A stretch of 64,000 nt of DNA from Ilyomonas sp963847085 (GCA_963847085.1 CAWJYO010000010.1:186001-250000); one strand, 5' to 3'. Shown: positions 8,764-18,202, counted from the first letter of the stretch. The notes: generated by a model from the letters alone, not told the origin. A program made the numbers and translations.

Positions 8764-9711
8764 TCATTTATAAATCGCCACCTCAAACAAATCATGATTA
8801 TTCTTTACAGCGCGGTACATGCCTTCACTATTGAAAACCAAGGCAGCATTGCCTTTGGCATCAACGCCAATCATTCCACCTTCGCCGTTTAGTTTTACCA
8901 GTTTTTCATTCACCACAATGTTCATCGCTTCCTGTAAAGATAAATTTTTGTATTCCATCAAACAGCTTACATCATAAGCCGCCACGGTTCTGATAAACAT
9001 TTCACCATGACCTGTGCAACTGATAGCGCAAGTGGCATTGTTGGCATACGTGCCGCAACCAATGAGCGGGCTGTCTCCGATGCGGCCATATTTTTTATTT
9101 GTCATGCCGCCTGTGCTGGTAGCGGCAGCAATATTACCATTTGAGTCGCAGGCAACGGCGCCAACCGTTCCCCATTTTTTATCACGCATCATTTCTTCCA
9201 ATTGTTGATGAGTGTGGTCTAATGAATAGTTATCTGAATCGCGAATGGCTTTCCATTGGTCGTAACGAAACTGTGAGAAAAAGTATTCGTCAGGTTCCAG
9301 CTTAATGCCTTGCTTGATGGCGAAATCGTTGGCGCCCTTGCCGCTTAAAAACACATGATTGCTGTACTGCATCACTTCCATTGCCAGTTCTATCGGGTTG
9401 CGCACATTACGAACACCAGCTACCGCGCCGGCTTCGAGTGTGCTGCCATCCATAATGGCGGCATCCATTTCCTGCAAGCCTTTTTTGGTAAACACCGAAC
9501 CTCGGCCTGCATTGAACAGCATGTCGTCTTCCAAAATTACAAGCGCAGCCTTCACAGCGTTGATGGCAACACCGCCTTCTTCCAGCACTGCGAAGCCCGC
9601 ATTCAGCGCGGTTTCCAGCCCTTTTAAATACGCTTCTTCCAACTCCGGCGTCATGTCTTGTTTTAATATCGTTCCCGCGCCGCCGTGTATGGCAAGTGTG
9701 TAAGTGTTCAT
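8764..9711 (-). CDS. Isoaspartyl peptidase / plant-type L-asparaginase
   Basis: Protein of 315 aa of the N-terminal nucleophile family (MEROPS T2). It would hydrolyse beta-aspartyl peptides and L-asparagine. It begins TLAIHGGAGTI, the conserved start of the alpha subunit. The precursor cleavage and nucleophile site is KWGTVGAVACDSNGNIAAAT, where Thr of GTVGAVA would become the new N-terminus. Downstream, STGGMTNKKYGRIGDSPLIG carries the substrate-binding Arg and Asp, and CTGHGEMFIR the TGHGE motif. No signal peptide is seen, so it is probably cytoplasmic. The next gene leftward is 43 bp away. Confidence 0.93.
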   Translation of the reverse strand: MNTYTLAIHGGAGTILKQDMTPELEEAYLKGLETALNAGFAVLEEGGVAINAVKAALVILEDDMLFNAGRGSVFTKKGLQEMDAAIMDGSTLEAGAVAGVRNVRNPIELAMEVMQYSNHVFLSGKGANDFAIKQGIKLEPDEYFFSQFRYDQWKAIRDSDNYSLDHTHQQLEEMMRDKKWGTVGAVACDSNGNIAAATSTGGMTNKKYGRIGDSPLIGCGTYANNATCAISCTGHGEMFIRTVAAYDVSCLMEYKNLSLQEAMNIVVNEKLVKLNGEGGMIGVDAKGNAALVFNSEGMYRAVKNNHDLFEVAIYK

Positions 9712-9928
9712 GGATTATTTTTGTAAATGTAAAGATTGTGATATTGAAGTGATAAGATGTTGAGATAGGGTTTGTTTTTGCCCCTTTTTCTTCAAATTTC
9801 TAAGGATGATTTCAGGACTTGTTTCATTACTACCCACCTTTACATTTTTAAGCAAAACCGAAGATTGTGTTACTGGCGATATGAGCTATTGTGATCTTGT
9901 TTACACAAAGCCCGAATAGAGAATAAGG

Positions 9929-9995
9929 CGTACAAGTGTTCGACGCAACGATGCTCAACCGGAGTGATGCAGCCTGGTACATAAAACTGTATTTT
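9929..9995 (+). repeat. Dispersed intergenic repeat, copy 2
   Basis: Second copy of the block at 5427-5495, in the same orientation. It shares GTACAAGTGT-CGACGCAAC and GGTACATAAAACTGTATTTT with a diverged middle. The 312-bp gap between the asparaginase and heptose kinase genes holds this block and one copy of the dispersed word at 9771; nothing else is recognisable there. Confidence 0.7.
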
Positions 9996-10023
9996 GTATT
10001 TCTTATTCGATACTCACAACTTA

Positions 10024-11037
10024 CTACTCACAAAGTAATGCCTTGCATTCGTGGAGCAATACCTGTTTGTTGATGGCAATTGTGCCAACGCCTTCGCACA
10101 CAATACCACCGGCAACATTTGCAATTTCGGCCGCTAAAGTAATGTTGTTTGTGGCGGCATACACAAGCGAGGCAACAGCAATTACAGTATCGCCGGCGCC
10201 GCTTACATCGGCAATGTTGCGGATGTGTGTGGGAATGATTTTCGCTTCGTTTTCGCTTTGAAAAAACAAACCATGTTCTGATAAGGTGATGAGTGAAATG
10301 CGATGATGCAGTTGCTCATTTAACTGCTGATGAATGTGGCGTAAATTGTCTTCGGTTATTTCGGTTGATAATAAGTTCAGGCCTTCTCTTACTTCTTTTA
10401 AATTGGGCTTGAAAATATCAGCGTTTTGATATGAGAAAAAGTTCTTTCGTTTGGGGTCAACCGTGGTAACAATATTGTGCTCTCTGCACACTTCAATTAT
10501 AGCGTGGATAAGGCTTTCAGTTAACGTGCCTTTGTTATAATCTTCAAAAATTACTACCGATGGCTGATGATGATTGATGTAATTGATAAAGCTATTCAGA
10601 AGTTTGTTTTCGTCCTTTTTTGAAATGTCATTTGTTACTTCAGAATCGAGCCGTAGCATTTGCTGGTTTCTCCCGATGATGCGGATTTTGTTGGTGGTAA
10701 TCCGTTCGTTGCTACGCAAAACATAGTTCGTGTTGATGTTTTGTTTTTGCAGCAAATTAAGCAGGTTTTCTGCATCTTCATCATTGCCGACCACACTGAA
10801 TAAAGTGGTTTGTGCACCCAGCGAAACGGTATTGAGTGCAACGTTTCCGGCACCGCCAATGCGGTGTTCTTTTTTGTGCAACGCCACCACCGGCACCGGA
10901 CCTTCGGGCGATATTCTGTCTACGGTTCCCCACCAGTAAGTGTCCAGCATTACATCGCCAATTACTGCCACACGTACATTGGAAATGTTGCTGAACAATT
11001 CATCAAAATCGGTGATGGGAGCTTTTGTTTTGTTCAT
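10024..11037 (-). CDS. hldE1: D-glycero-beta-D-manno-heptose-7-phosphate kinase (HldE N-domain type)
   Basis: Protein of 337 aa in the PfkB/ribokinase superfamily. It would phosphorylate heptose-7-phosphate at C1 for ADP-heptose and lipopolysaccharide core synthesis. Seen are MLDTYWWGTVDRISPEGPVP (about residues 28-47), HRIGGAGNVALNTVSLGAQ (about 57-75) and the C-terminal GAGDTVIAVASLVYA motif with the catalytic Asp. The adenylyltransferase domain of bifunctional HldE is absent, so that activity must come from a separate gene outside the window. It starts about 150 bp from a repeat-filled gap. One dispersed word copy at 10740 is read as QKQ. Confidence 0.85.
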   Translation of the reverse strand: MNKTKAPITDFDELFSNISNVRVAVIGDVMLDTYWWGTVDRISPEGPVPVVALHKKEHRIGGAGNVALNTVSLGAQTTLFSVVGNDEDAENLLNLLQKQNINTNYVLRSNERITTNKIRIIGRNQQMLRLDSEVTNDISKKDENKLLNSFINYINHHQPSVVIFEDYNKGTLTESLIHAIIEVCREHNIVTTVDPKRKNFFSYQNADIFKPNLKEVREGLNLLSTEITEDNLRHIHQQLNEQLHHRISLITLSEHGLFFQSENEAKIIPTHIRNIADVSGAGDTVIAVASLVYAATNNITLAAEIANVAGGIVCEGVGTIAINKQVLLHECKALLCE

Positions 11038-11040
11038 ATT

Positions 11041-11193
11041 TTTTAGCTGTGAGCTTTAGGCTACAAGGAGTTAGCTGTAAGCTACAAGTCATAAGTTTTT
11101 ATTTAAAAAGATGTGAGTTAACTTTTCCTGTAAAAACAAACCGTTCCTTACTATTGGCTTCTAACTCGTAGCTCACAGCTCATTGCTCGCAGC
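11041..11193. repeat. Degenerate inverted and tandem AGCTGTGAGCT-type repeat
   Basis: The whole gap between the heptose kinase start and the carB-like stop is built of units like TAGCTGTGAGCTTTAGGCTA and AGTTAGCTGTAAGCTACAAG on the left. Complementary units occur on the right (CTAACTCGTAGCTCACAGCT). A related run, AGCTCACAGCTCTCAGCTCA, ends the gap before cysI (about 5554-5573). A near-cognate of the dispersed word, GTAAAAACAAA, sits in the middle at 11130. There is no coding potential. Confidence 0.6.
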
Positions 11194-12387
11194 TTATTTA
11201 CTCAAGTGCATACTGCGCTCTTTATACAACGTTCTAAAATACGGATCGCGAAGGTCTTTAATGAAGCGAATGGCTTCGCCGGTACTTTTCATTTCAGGAC
11301 CCAATTCCTTGTTTACGTTCGGAAATTTATTGAAAGAAAAAACAGGTTCTTTAATGGCAAAACCTTCCAGCTTTTTTTCGATGGTAAAGTCTTTCAGTTT
11401 CGCTGCACCCAACATTACTTTGGTAGCAATGTTTAAGTACGGAATCTGGTAAGCTTTGGCAATGAACGGCGTAGTGCGGCTCGCTCTGGGATTGGCTTCT
11501 ATCACAAATACATTCCCGTTTTTAATAGCAAATTGTATGTTGATCAAACCGCAAATGTTCAACGCGCGTGCAATCTTTTCTGCATAATATTCCATGGTTG
11601 TAATCACAAGAGGAGTTAGGTTAAATGCAGGCAATACAGCATTGCTATCACCACTATGAATGCCAGCCGGTTCAATGTGTTCCATCACGCCCATCACATG
11701 AAAATCCTCACCATCAAAAATGGCATCAATCTCAGCTTCCTGGCAGCGGTCTAAAAAGTGGTCAATTAAAATTTTATTGTTTGGAATATGCTTCAATAAA
11801 CTCACTACGGCTTTCTCTACTTCATCGTCGTTAATTACAATCCTCATGCGCTGTCCGCCCAACACATAACTTGGGCGAACCAAAACAGGATAGCCCACTC
11901 TATTCGCCACTTCAATAGCTTCATCGGCGGTATAAGCCGTACCATATTCAGGATATGGAATTTCCAATTCTTTCAGCATATCGCTAAAGCGTCCGCGGTC
12001 TTCGGCAATGTCCATATTGTCGAACGAAGTGCCTATTATTTTTATCCCTTTTTCGTTCAGGCGCCTGGCAAGCTTTAAAGCCGTTTGTCCGCCCAGCTGC
12101 ACAATCACGCCTTCGGGTTGTTCCAGTTCTACAATTTCCCACAAATGTTCCCAATACACCGGCTCGAAGTACAACTTGTCGGCCATATCAAAATCGGTGC
12201 TTACGGTTTCGGGATTGCAGTTGATCATGATAGACTCGTAACCACATTCTTTAATGGCAAGCAGCCCATGCACACAGCAATAATCAAACTCAATACCTTG
12301 CCCGATACGGTTAGGACCGCTGCCCAATACAATAATTTTTTTCTTTTTGGAAGGAATAGATTCGTTGAAAGAAATGGTCTCATTCAT
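11194..12387 (-). CDS. carB: Carbamoyl-phosphate synthase large subunit, C-terminal half only
   Basis: Protein of 397 aa covering only the second ATP-grasp (carbamoyl-phosphate-forming) half of CarB. It begins MNETISFNES and then enters IIVLGSGPNRIGQGIEFDY, which lies near residue 555 of full-length CarB. It contains LVRPSYVLGGQRMRIV, NPRASRTTPFIAKAY and LGPEMKSTGEAIRF, and ends at the point where Bacteroidota CarB normally stops, without an MGS domain. There is no first half upstream: the adjacent gene diverges 130 bp away. The ATG at 12387 is preceded by an AT-rich stretch, so it appears to be a real independent gene. CarB is known to be split in two genes in some archaea and Aquifex. Either the N-terminal half is elsewhere or this is a partial duplicate. 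Confidence 0.85.
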   Translation of the reverse strand: MNETISFNESIPSKKKKIIVLGSGPNRIGQGIEFDYCCVHGLLAIKECGYESIMINCNPETVSTDFDMADKLYFEPVYWEHLWEIVELEQPEGVIVQLGGQTALKLARRLNEKGIKIIGTSFDNMDIAEDRGRFSDMLKELEIPYPEYGTAYTADEAIEVANRVGYPVLVRPSYVLGGQRMRIVINDDEVEKAVVSLLKHIPNNKILIDHFLDRCQEAEIDAIFDGEDFHVMGVMEHIEPAGIHSGDSNAVLPAFNLTPLVITTMEYYAEKIARALNICGLINIQFAIKNGNVFVIEANPRASRTTPFIAKAYQIPYLNIATKVMLGAAKLKDFTIEKKLEGFAIKEPVFSFNKFPNVNKELGPEMKSTGEAIRFIKDLRDPYFRTLYKERSMHLSK

Positions 12388-12517
12388 AGCACAAAATTGC
12401 GCAAAAGTAAGGGTTAGAACGGTAACTGATGCAGCAGAAAATATGTAGGAGAATGAAGTTTGTTTTTGCACCAAAAATTAACGCTGTAGGAATGTTGAAT
12501 TTACGTTTTGATTTGCA

Positions 12518-13819
12518 ATGAATGTGTTATCAGCAGGAGCTATCGAAAAATATGATGTTTGGTATCATTGCATAATTAAAAACCTCGTACCTTACCTCAC
12601 TCAATCAGAATTGCTTCATTTGAAAAAGTTGTTACCCCTTATACTGCTCTTTTGTTTTGCGCATTTTTCTGCTTTTTCAAAAGCACAACCACCCGATACG
12701 CCTGTAGCAAAACATATCACGTATGTGCCTTTTACCATGCTTACCGGCGGCGTTATTATTGTTCGAACAACATTTGATTCTTTTCCCGATTCGCTCAATT
12801 TTGTTTTGGATACCGGAAGCGGCGGCATTTCTCTCGATTCGGCTACCTGCGAATATTTACAAATAAAAAAAGAACGGAGCAACATTATGATAAAAGGCAT
12901 AGCCGGTATGCGCCCTGTCGAATTTGCTTACAACCATACGCTAAATCTGCCGGGTTTAGTGGTTGACAATCTCGATTTCCACGTCAGTGATTACGATATT
13001 TTAACCAGTGTATATGGCCTTAAGATAGATGGTATAATGGGCTATAGCTTTTTACATCGCTATGTTGTAGTGATTGATTATGAGAAGAGCAGGCTGGAAA
13101 TATTTTCCAAAGGCTTTTATAAATATCCGCGCGGAGGTTACGTACTGCATCCACGATTCAACACATTGCCAATTCAGCAAATAAGCCTGAAAGAAAAGCG
13201 CGATGTTCTGAGCAACTTTTATTTTGATACCGGTGCAGGCTTGTGCTTTTTGATGTCGGATAAATTTTCAGATGATAGTGTTGTTTTTAAAAGTAGTAAA
13301 AAGATGTATCCCACGCTGGCGCAGGGTTTGGGCGGCAAAGCAGAGATGAATGTAACTACGGTGAAAGAAGTAAAGATCGGTCCTTATAAATTTAGAAATG
13401 TACCAAGCTACATCTTTGCCGATCCTTACAACGCTACTTCCTATCCACAGGTAAGCGGGCTGATTGGCAATGATTTGATGCGTCGTTTTACTGTCATTTT
13501 AAATTATTCTGAAAGAGAAATTTTTATAAAACCAAACAGTTTTTACCGCGATTCGTTCGACTACTCTTACACGGGTTTGGGCATTTATATGGTGAATAAC
13601 AAAATAGTAGTGTTAGACATTATGAAAGGCTCACCTGCCGAGAAAGCCGGCTTGCAGGAAGGAGATGTAGTTGTAAGTATAAATAAAGATTTTAGCGGTA
13701 ATATACAAGCCTATAAGGCAATGTTACAATCGGCTAAGACAACACAAATCATGTTCATATCACGAGAAAATGTGGGCCTGCTAAAAATTACTTTAAAAGT
13801 AAAAAGCATTTATCGTTGA
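12518..13819 (+). CDS. Secreted retropepsin-like aspartyl protease with PDZ domain
   Basis: Protein of up to 433 aa. The catalytic aspartate motif FVLDTGSGGISLDS (about residues 95-108) and a second, FYFDTGAGLCFLMS (about 233-246), mark two aspartyl-protease lobes in one chain. A PDZ domain follows (VVLDIMKGSPAEKAGLQEGDVVVSI, about 365-390). The first about 34 residues look unlikely as protein. The signal peptide proper, KKLLPLILLFCFAHFSAFSKA, suggests that the true start may be a TTG near 12620 rather than the ATG at 12518. The protease probably acts in the periplasm or outside the cell; substrates are unknown. It is divergent from the carB half gene. Confidence 0.85.
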   Translation: MNVLSAGAIEKYDVWYHCIIKNLVPYLTQSELLHLKKLLPLILLFCFAHFSAFSKAQPPDTPVAKHITYVPFTMLTGGVIIVRTTFDSFPDSLNFVLDTGSGGISLDSATCEYLQIKKERSNIMIKGIAGMRPVEFAYNHTLNLPGLVVDNLDFHVSDYDILTSVYGLKIDGIMGYSFLHRYVVVIDYEKSRLEIFSKGFYKYPRGGYVLHPRFNTLPIQQISLKEKRDVLSNFYFDTGAGLCFLMSDKFSDDSVVFKSSKKMYPTLAQGLGGKAEMNVTTVKEVKIGPYKFRNVPSYIFADPYNATSYPQVSGLIGNDLMRRFTVILNYSEREIFIKPNSFYRDSFDYSYTGLGIYMVNNKIVVLDIMKGSPAEKAGLQEGDVVVSINKDFSGNIQAYKAMLQSAKTTQIMFISRENVGLLKITLKVKSIYR

Positions 13820-13860
13820 AGGTAAACCTGATTATCAGGTAAAGAAAAATGATCGTTGCT

Positions 13861-14235
13861 TCACTCAAACCACTTATGATGAACTTCCAGCAACTTTCGG
13901 CATTTTTCTTCCAGTGCTTCCAAATCAAAAGGTTTGTGTACAATGCCATCAGCCAGGTTATGTTCATAGGTTAGCAAAGCCAAAGGATTGGCAGAAAAAA
14001 GAAGCACTTTAATGGGATAAGGCACTTGTTCTTTTATATCACGACAAACATGGCGTCCATCTTCTCCTTTTAAATTAATATCGAGCAAAACCAGGTGGGG
14101 CTTAAGTTCCAGAATATGACCGATCAAATTGCGCCCCTCTTCAAAAGTTGCAACCGTGTACTTCTTTCTTTCAAACCATGCTTTTAGTGAAAGCAAAATA
14201 TCGTAGTCATCATCTACTATAAAAATAGTCGGCAT
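13861..14235 (-). CDS. Single-domain response regulator
   Basis: Protein of 124 aa, a CheY-like receiver domain with no output domain. Acidic pocket residues are in IFIVDDDYD (residues 4-12). The phosphoacceptor Asp is in LVLLDINLKGEDG (about residue 52). The conserved Ser is in VLLFSAN (Thr/Ser position) and the conserved Lys in HKPFDLE. It presumably relays phosphate from a histidine kinase through protein contacts; no kinase gene is nearby. It is convergent with the protease gene, 41 bp away. Confidence 0.9.
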   Translation of the reverse strand: MPTIFIVDDDYDILLSLKAWFERKKYTVATFEEGRNLIGHILELKPHLVLLDINLKGEDGRHVCRDIKEQVPYPIKVLLFSANPLALLTYEHNLADGIVHKPFDLEALEEKCRKLLEVHHKWFE

Positions 14236-14300
14236 AACGTAATAAGTTTTGTATTGAATTCCTTTAATTGTTCAGCTATAACATTCTGCTTTTTCGGGCA

Positions 14301-14349
14301 AAAACAAAAATTCCCCTGTATAGTTGTGCAATAGGGGAATTTTTGTTTT
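14301..14349. terminator. Bidirectional hairpin terminator overlapping the dispersed word
   Basis: A perfect 17-bp stem, AAAACAAAAATTCCCCT (14301-14317) and its complement (14333-14349), has a 15-nt loop and A/T tracts on both sides. It would end the upstream SDR transcript before the response regulator gene. Its left arm overlaps a minus-orientation copy of the dispersed word (14298-14308). Confidence 0.8.
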
Positions 14350-14369
14350 ATGATAAATGAGCAGCAATA

Positions 14370-15176
14370 TTAATTGTGCGATACAGGTTCCTGTTGCTTC
14401 TTTGTTTTTTCAGCAACAGCACTATTAGGTGTTACCGCAGCCATGGCTACCTGCATTTTGTTTTTCATTCCCGATACCACTTTATCGTCGCCGCTCATCA
14501 ATGCATTGTAACCATCTTTGGCTACATCTGCCGGGTTCGACATCTTGCTTTTATCCTGTACAATTTTAGAATCCTCCATTTCGGCTTTGTTAAAGAAATC
14601 GGTATCTGTAGCACCGGGCAGCAAAGCTGTAATCGTTATGCCATTATTGTCTTTGTTTTCGGCGCGTATGGCTTCCGTAAACGATTGTACAAAAGCTTTC
14701 GTTCCATGATATACCGATTGCCACGGACCGGGCGTTTTAGAAGCGATAGAAGACAGGTTTAAAATTTTACCTTCACCACGCGCTACCATGTCTTTTAAAA
14801 ATAGTTTGGTCAGAATTAAAAGACTGCCGATGTTCAGTTGAATGATGTCGAGTTCGCGGTTGATGTCGGTATCAGTAAACAAACCATACTGCCCCTGGCC
14901 GGCATCGTTTACCAGTACATCTATTTCGATACCTTTTGCTTTCACTTCGTCATATACTGAGAAAGCTTCTTCGCGTTTAAACAAATCTTTGGCTAAGGTT
15001 TCTACCTGAACACCATATTGACCATTCAGTTCTGAAGCCGTTTTTTCAAGATCGCCGTTTTCACCGCGAGCCACAATCACAAGATTGTATCTATCTTGTG
15101 CAAATAATTTGGCAAGCTCGTAACCAATGCCACTGGTAGCACCGGTTATCAGTGCATATTTTCCATTCTGTTTCAT
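14370..15176 (-). CDS. Short-chain dehydrogenase/reductase
   Basis: Protein of 268 aa, classical SDR. The cofactor motif TGATSGIGYELA is at about residues 10-21 and NDAG (the NNAG variant) at about 90. The catalytic Ser is in NLSSIASKTPG and the Tyr/Lys in SVYHGTKAF (YxxxK). The start is taken at 15176 (MKQNGKYALITG), as an upstream in-frame extension has no family counterpart. The likely use is NADP(H)-dependent reduction or oxidation of a small alcohol or ketone; the substrate cannot be predicted. A strong hairpin after the stop isolates it from the next gene. Confidence 0.88.
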   Translation of the reverse strand: MKQNGKYALITGATSGIGYELAKLFAQDRYNLVIVARGENGDLEKTASELNGQYGVQVETLAKDLFKREEAFSVYDEVKAKGIEIDVLVNDAGQGQYGLFTDTDINRELDIIQLNIGSLLILTKLFLKDMVARGEGKILNLSSIASKTPGPWQSVYHGTKAFVQSFTEAIRAENKDNNGITITALLPGATDTDFFNKAEMEDSKIVQDKSKMSNPADVAKDGYNALMSGDDKVVSGMKNKMQVAMAAVTPNSAVAEKTKKQQEPVSHN

Positions 15177-15463
15177 GGGTTTTGTTTTTAAGTAAAAACA
15201 AAAACGATAATTGTGCCAGTGCCACGTCATTCAGGCAGTAGCTTTTGTGAAAGTTGATAGCGATGGTTCTAACTTTTTGAGCCAAAAAGGGTTATTCTGT
15301 TTTGCTTTCGATATTAAATTTTCGCTACGCGAAAAAAAATCGTTTTACATTACAGCATACAGAAATGGGTGACATCCCGAAACCAGAACAGCACAATCGT
15401 TTACCGAAACATAATAAATCCAAAACAGCAAACTGTTTACTTTTACCAATATAATTGTTCGCA

Positions 15464-17875
15464 ATGAAACGCTGTCTCCTTTTGTTTTTGGCACTTTTTT
15501 ACATGGTTACTTCTTATCCGCAACAAGTAGCCATCACCCATCGCATTGATCTTCCCAACGGATGGAGTTTAACACCGGTAGGCAAATCATTGCCATTGGG
15601 TGATCTGCCTCTCAATATTGCAGTATCCTCTTCAAAAAAATACATTGCCGTTACCAATAACGGGCAAAGCACGCAAACCATAGATTTAATTGACGCAGTT
15701 AATAAGAAAAGATTAGATAGTGTTATCATTCCAAAAAGCTGGCTGGGATTGCGTTTCAGCAAGGATGATAAATATTTATACGCATCGGGCGGCAACGATA
15801 ACTGGATTTTAAAATATGCTATTATCAACAACAAACTTCTGTTGAAAGATAGTATACAATTGGGTGAAAAATGGCCCAAAAAAATATCGCCCGCAGGCAT
15901 CGAAATCAATGATGCAAAAGAAACCATGTATGTGGTTACGAAAGAAAACAACAGTCTTTATACAATTGATTTAAAAACAAAGAGTTTAGATTCTTTAAAG
16001 CTGGGTGCTGAAGCTTATACGTGTTTGTTATCGCCCGATAAAAAAGAATTGTATATTTCGTTGTGGGGTGGTGATAAAGTTTTAATTTATAACACCACGC
16101 AAAAGAAAATGGTTGATAGCATTGCTGTTGGCGATAACCCCAATGATATTTGCCTTACAAGGAATGGTCAATATTTGTTTGTTGCCAATGCGAATGACAA
16201 CAGCGTTTCGGTGATTGACATTAAAAAACGCAAGTTGTTGGAAACGCTAAATGCAGCTTTGTATCCCGATGCGCCAAGCGGCTCAACTACCAACAGTGTT
16301 GCGTTAAGCAGCGATGAAAAAACGTTGTATGTTGCCAATGCAGATAACAATTGTTTGGCGGTGTTTGATGTAAGTCAAAAAGGTTCAAGTCGTTCCAAAG
16401 GGTTTATTCCAGTGGGCTGGTATCCTACTTGTGTTCGAACCATTGGCAACACCATTTTCGTTGCGAATGGCAAAGGATTTACTTCGCTATCCAATCCCGA
16501 TTTTCGTCCGTTTGGCAAGAGCGATAAACCGGCTTCTTCTTTTCAGCAAGGAACAATGCGTGATGAATATATCGGCGGTTTGTTTAAGGGAACATTAAGC
16601 TATTTCACTGCGCCAACAACACTTCAATTGAGCCAGTATTCAAAGCTGGTATATAAAAACACACCTTACAATAAAAACAAAGAAACAATTGCGCAGGGCG
16701 AAGCCGGAAACCCAATCCCAATGCGCATTGGAGACAGTTCACCTATCAAGCATGTATTTTATATTATCAAAGAAAACCGTACTTACGATCAGGTTCTTGG
16801 CGATATAAAAGAAGGCAACGGCGATACGGCTTTGTGCTTGTTTGGCGAGAAGATAACGCCCAACCTTCATGCGCTGGCAAGAGAGTTTGTTTTGCTTGAT
16901 AATTTTTATGTAGATGCCGAAGTAAGTGCCGACGGGCACAACTGGAGTATGGGAGGTTATGCAACTGATTATTTGGAAAAAACATGGCCTACCAACTATG
17001 GCGGCAGAGGCGGTGAATACGATGCAGAAGGCAACCGTGAAATTGCCAATAACAAAGGTGGCTTTATCTGGAATCATTGCGCAAAGGCTGGCGTCAGTTA
17101 TCGCACGTATGGCGAGTTTGCCGACGATTACAAACCTAATATTCCAATTTTAAAAAATCATTTCTGTCCGTATTATACAAGCTGGGATCAAACCGTGCGC
17201 GATACCACAAGGGTAGGGCAGTGGAAGCGCGATTTTGATTCGCTCGTAGCTAACAATGCGCTGCCGCAATTAAATACGCTGCGCATCATCAACGACCATA
17301 CAGAAGGCTTGCGCAAAGGTCGCCCAACACCATTTGCACATTGCGCTGATAACGATCTTGCAGTGGGCATGTTTGTAGATTATTTAAGCAAAAGCCCGGT
17401 GTGGAAAAACAGCGTTGTATTTGTGTTGGAAGATGATGCGCAGGATGGTCCTGACCATGTAGATGCGCATCGAAGCCCAGTTTACTTAGCCGGTGGTTTT
17501 GTAAAGCGGCATTTTGTTGATCATACGATGTATTCAACTACTTCGGTACTGCATACGATTGAATTGATTTTAGGTTTCAAACCTATGAGCCAATATGATG
17601 CGGCTGCCACACCCATGTGGCGTTGTTTTTCTTCTACGCCCGACTTAACGCCTTTTAATGCAAAGCCTTTGCAAACTGATATCAATGCAAAAAATGCCGT
17701 TGAAAATGTGTGGCAACGTAAAAGCGAAACCTTTGATTTTAGTGCAGAAGACAGAATACCAGACCGCGAGTTTACCGAAGTCATCTGGAAGGCAGTAAAA
17801 GGTGCGAATGCAATTGTGCCTTCACCCAAAAGAGCGGCATTTGTAAAAGTAAGCGAGAAGAAAGATGAGGATTGA
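15464..17875 (+). CDS. Beta-propeller plus phosphoesterase fusion, exported
   Basis: Protein of 803 aa. After a signal peptide (MKRCLLLFLALFYMVTSYPQ) come YVTN/YncE-type repeats: SKKYIAVTNNGQSTQTIDL, QYLFVANANDNSVSVIDI and KTLYVANADNNCLAVFDV (about residues 50-300). A PF04185-type phosphoesterase with alkaline-phosphatase fold follows (IKHVFYIIKENRTYDQVLGD, about 425-444; VFVLEDDAQDGPDHVDAHRS, about 650-669, with metal-binding Asp and His). The order propeller then phosphoesterase is common in Bacteroidota. It is probably periplasmic and acts on a phosphate diester or monoester. I take the ATG at 15464, since it opens a good signal peptide; a TTG nine bases upstream is possible. Confidence 0.85.
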   Translation: MKRCLLLFLALFYMVTSYPQQVAITHRIDLPNGWSLTPVGKSLPLGDLPLNIAVSSSKKYIAVTNNGQSTQTIDLIDAVNKKRLDSVIIPKSWLGLRFSKDDKYLYASGGNDNWILKYAIINNKLLLKDSIQLGEKWPKKISPAGIEINDAKETMYVVTKENNSLYTIDLKTKSLDSLKLGAEAYTCLLSPDKKELYISLWGGDKVLIYNTTQKKMVDSIAVGDNPNDICLTRNGQYLFVANANDNSVSVIDIKKRKLLETLNAALYPDAPSGSTTNSVALSSDEKTLYVANADNNCLAVFDVSQKGSSRSKGFIPVGWYPTCVRTIGNTIFVANGKGFTSLSNPDFRPFGKSDKPASSFQQGTMRDEYIGGLFKGTLSYFTAPTTLQLSQYSKLVYKNTPYNKNKETIAQGEAGNPIPMRIGDSSPIKHVFYIIKENRTYDQVLGDIKEGNGDTALCLFGEKITPNLHALAREFVLLDNFYVDAEVSADGHNWSMGGYATDYLEKTWPTNYGGRGGEYDAEGNREIANNKGGFIWNHCAKAGVSYRTYGEFADDYKPNIPILKNHFCPYYTSWDQTVRDTTRVGQWKRDFDSLVANNALPQLNTLRIINDHTEGLRKGRPTPFAHCADNDLAVGMFVDYLSKSPVWKNSVVFVLEDDAQDGPDHVDAHRSPVYLAGGFVKRHFVDHTMYSTTSVLHTIELILGFKPMSQYDAAATPMWRCFSSTPDLTPFNAKPLQTDINAKNAVENVWQRKSETFDFSAEDRIPDREFTEVIWKAVKGANAIVPSPKRAAFVKVSEKKDED

Positions 17876-17887
17876 TGAATGAAATGG

Positions 17888-18202
17888 CTAAGCCGTTTTA
17901 TTCATCCGGCTTTCGTATTCGTCAATCGCTTTTTTAATAAGTACGTTCAACTTGCCATCACCTTCACGCAGCCATTTGTCTTCACCTTCCTGCAGCCATT
18001 TACCGTCTTTCGTTTTCAGCAAACGGTATTCACTAATATCGTCCACTGGATTTACTTCTACTATATAGGCAAGCTTCTCTTCTTTATTCATTTTTTTCCA
18101 GGGCATCAGAGCATGTAAAAAATTCTTTTCTAATTTACGTTGGATACCTGTTCTAACATTTCCCTGCCTGTTGTTTGGCAGTGTAATAAAAAATTGCGCC
18201 AT
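17888..18202 (-). CDS. Hypothetical small protein
   Basis: Protein of 104 aa, not recognised. It starts MAQFFITLPNNRQGNVRTG and is rich in Lys and Glu toward its C-terminus (KDGKWLQEGEDKWLREGDGK, containing an approximate KWLxEG duplication). There is no signal peptide or membrane segment, so a small soluble cytoplasmic protein is likely. It is convergent with the phosphoesterase gene 13 bp away and followed by a 228-bp gap in which I see no gene. Confidence 0.6.
   Translation of the reverse strand: MAQFFITLPNNRQGNVRTGIQRKLEKNFLHALMPWKKMNKEEKLAYIVEVNPVDDISEYRLLKTKDGKWLQEGEDKWLREGDGKLNVLIKKAIDEYESRMNKTA

Noticed and set aside
12388..12474. N-terminal extension of the carB half gene to 12474
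   Set aside because: The extension has no CarB similarity and overlaps a dispersed word; the ATG at 12387 fits better.
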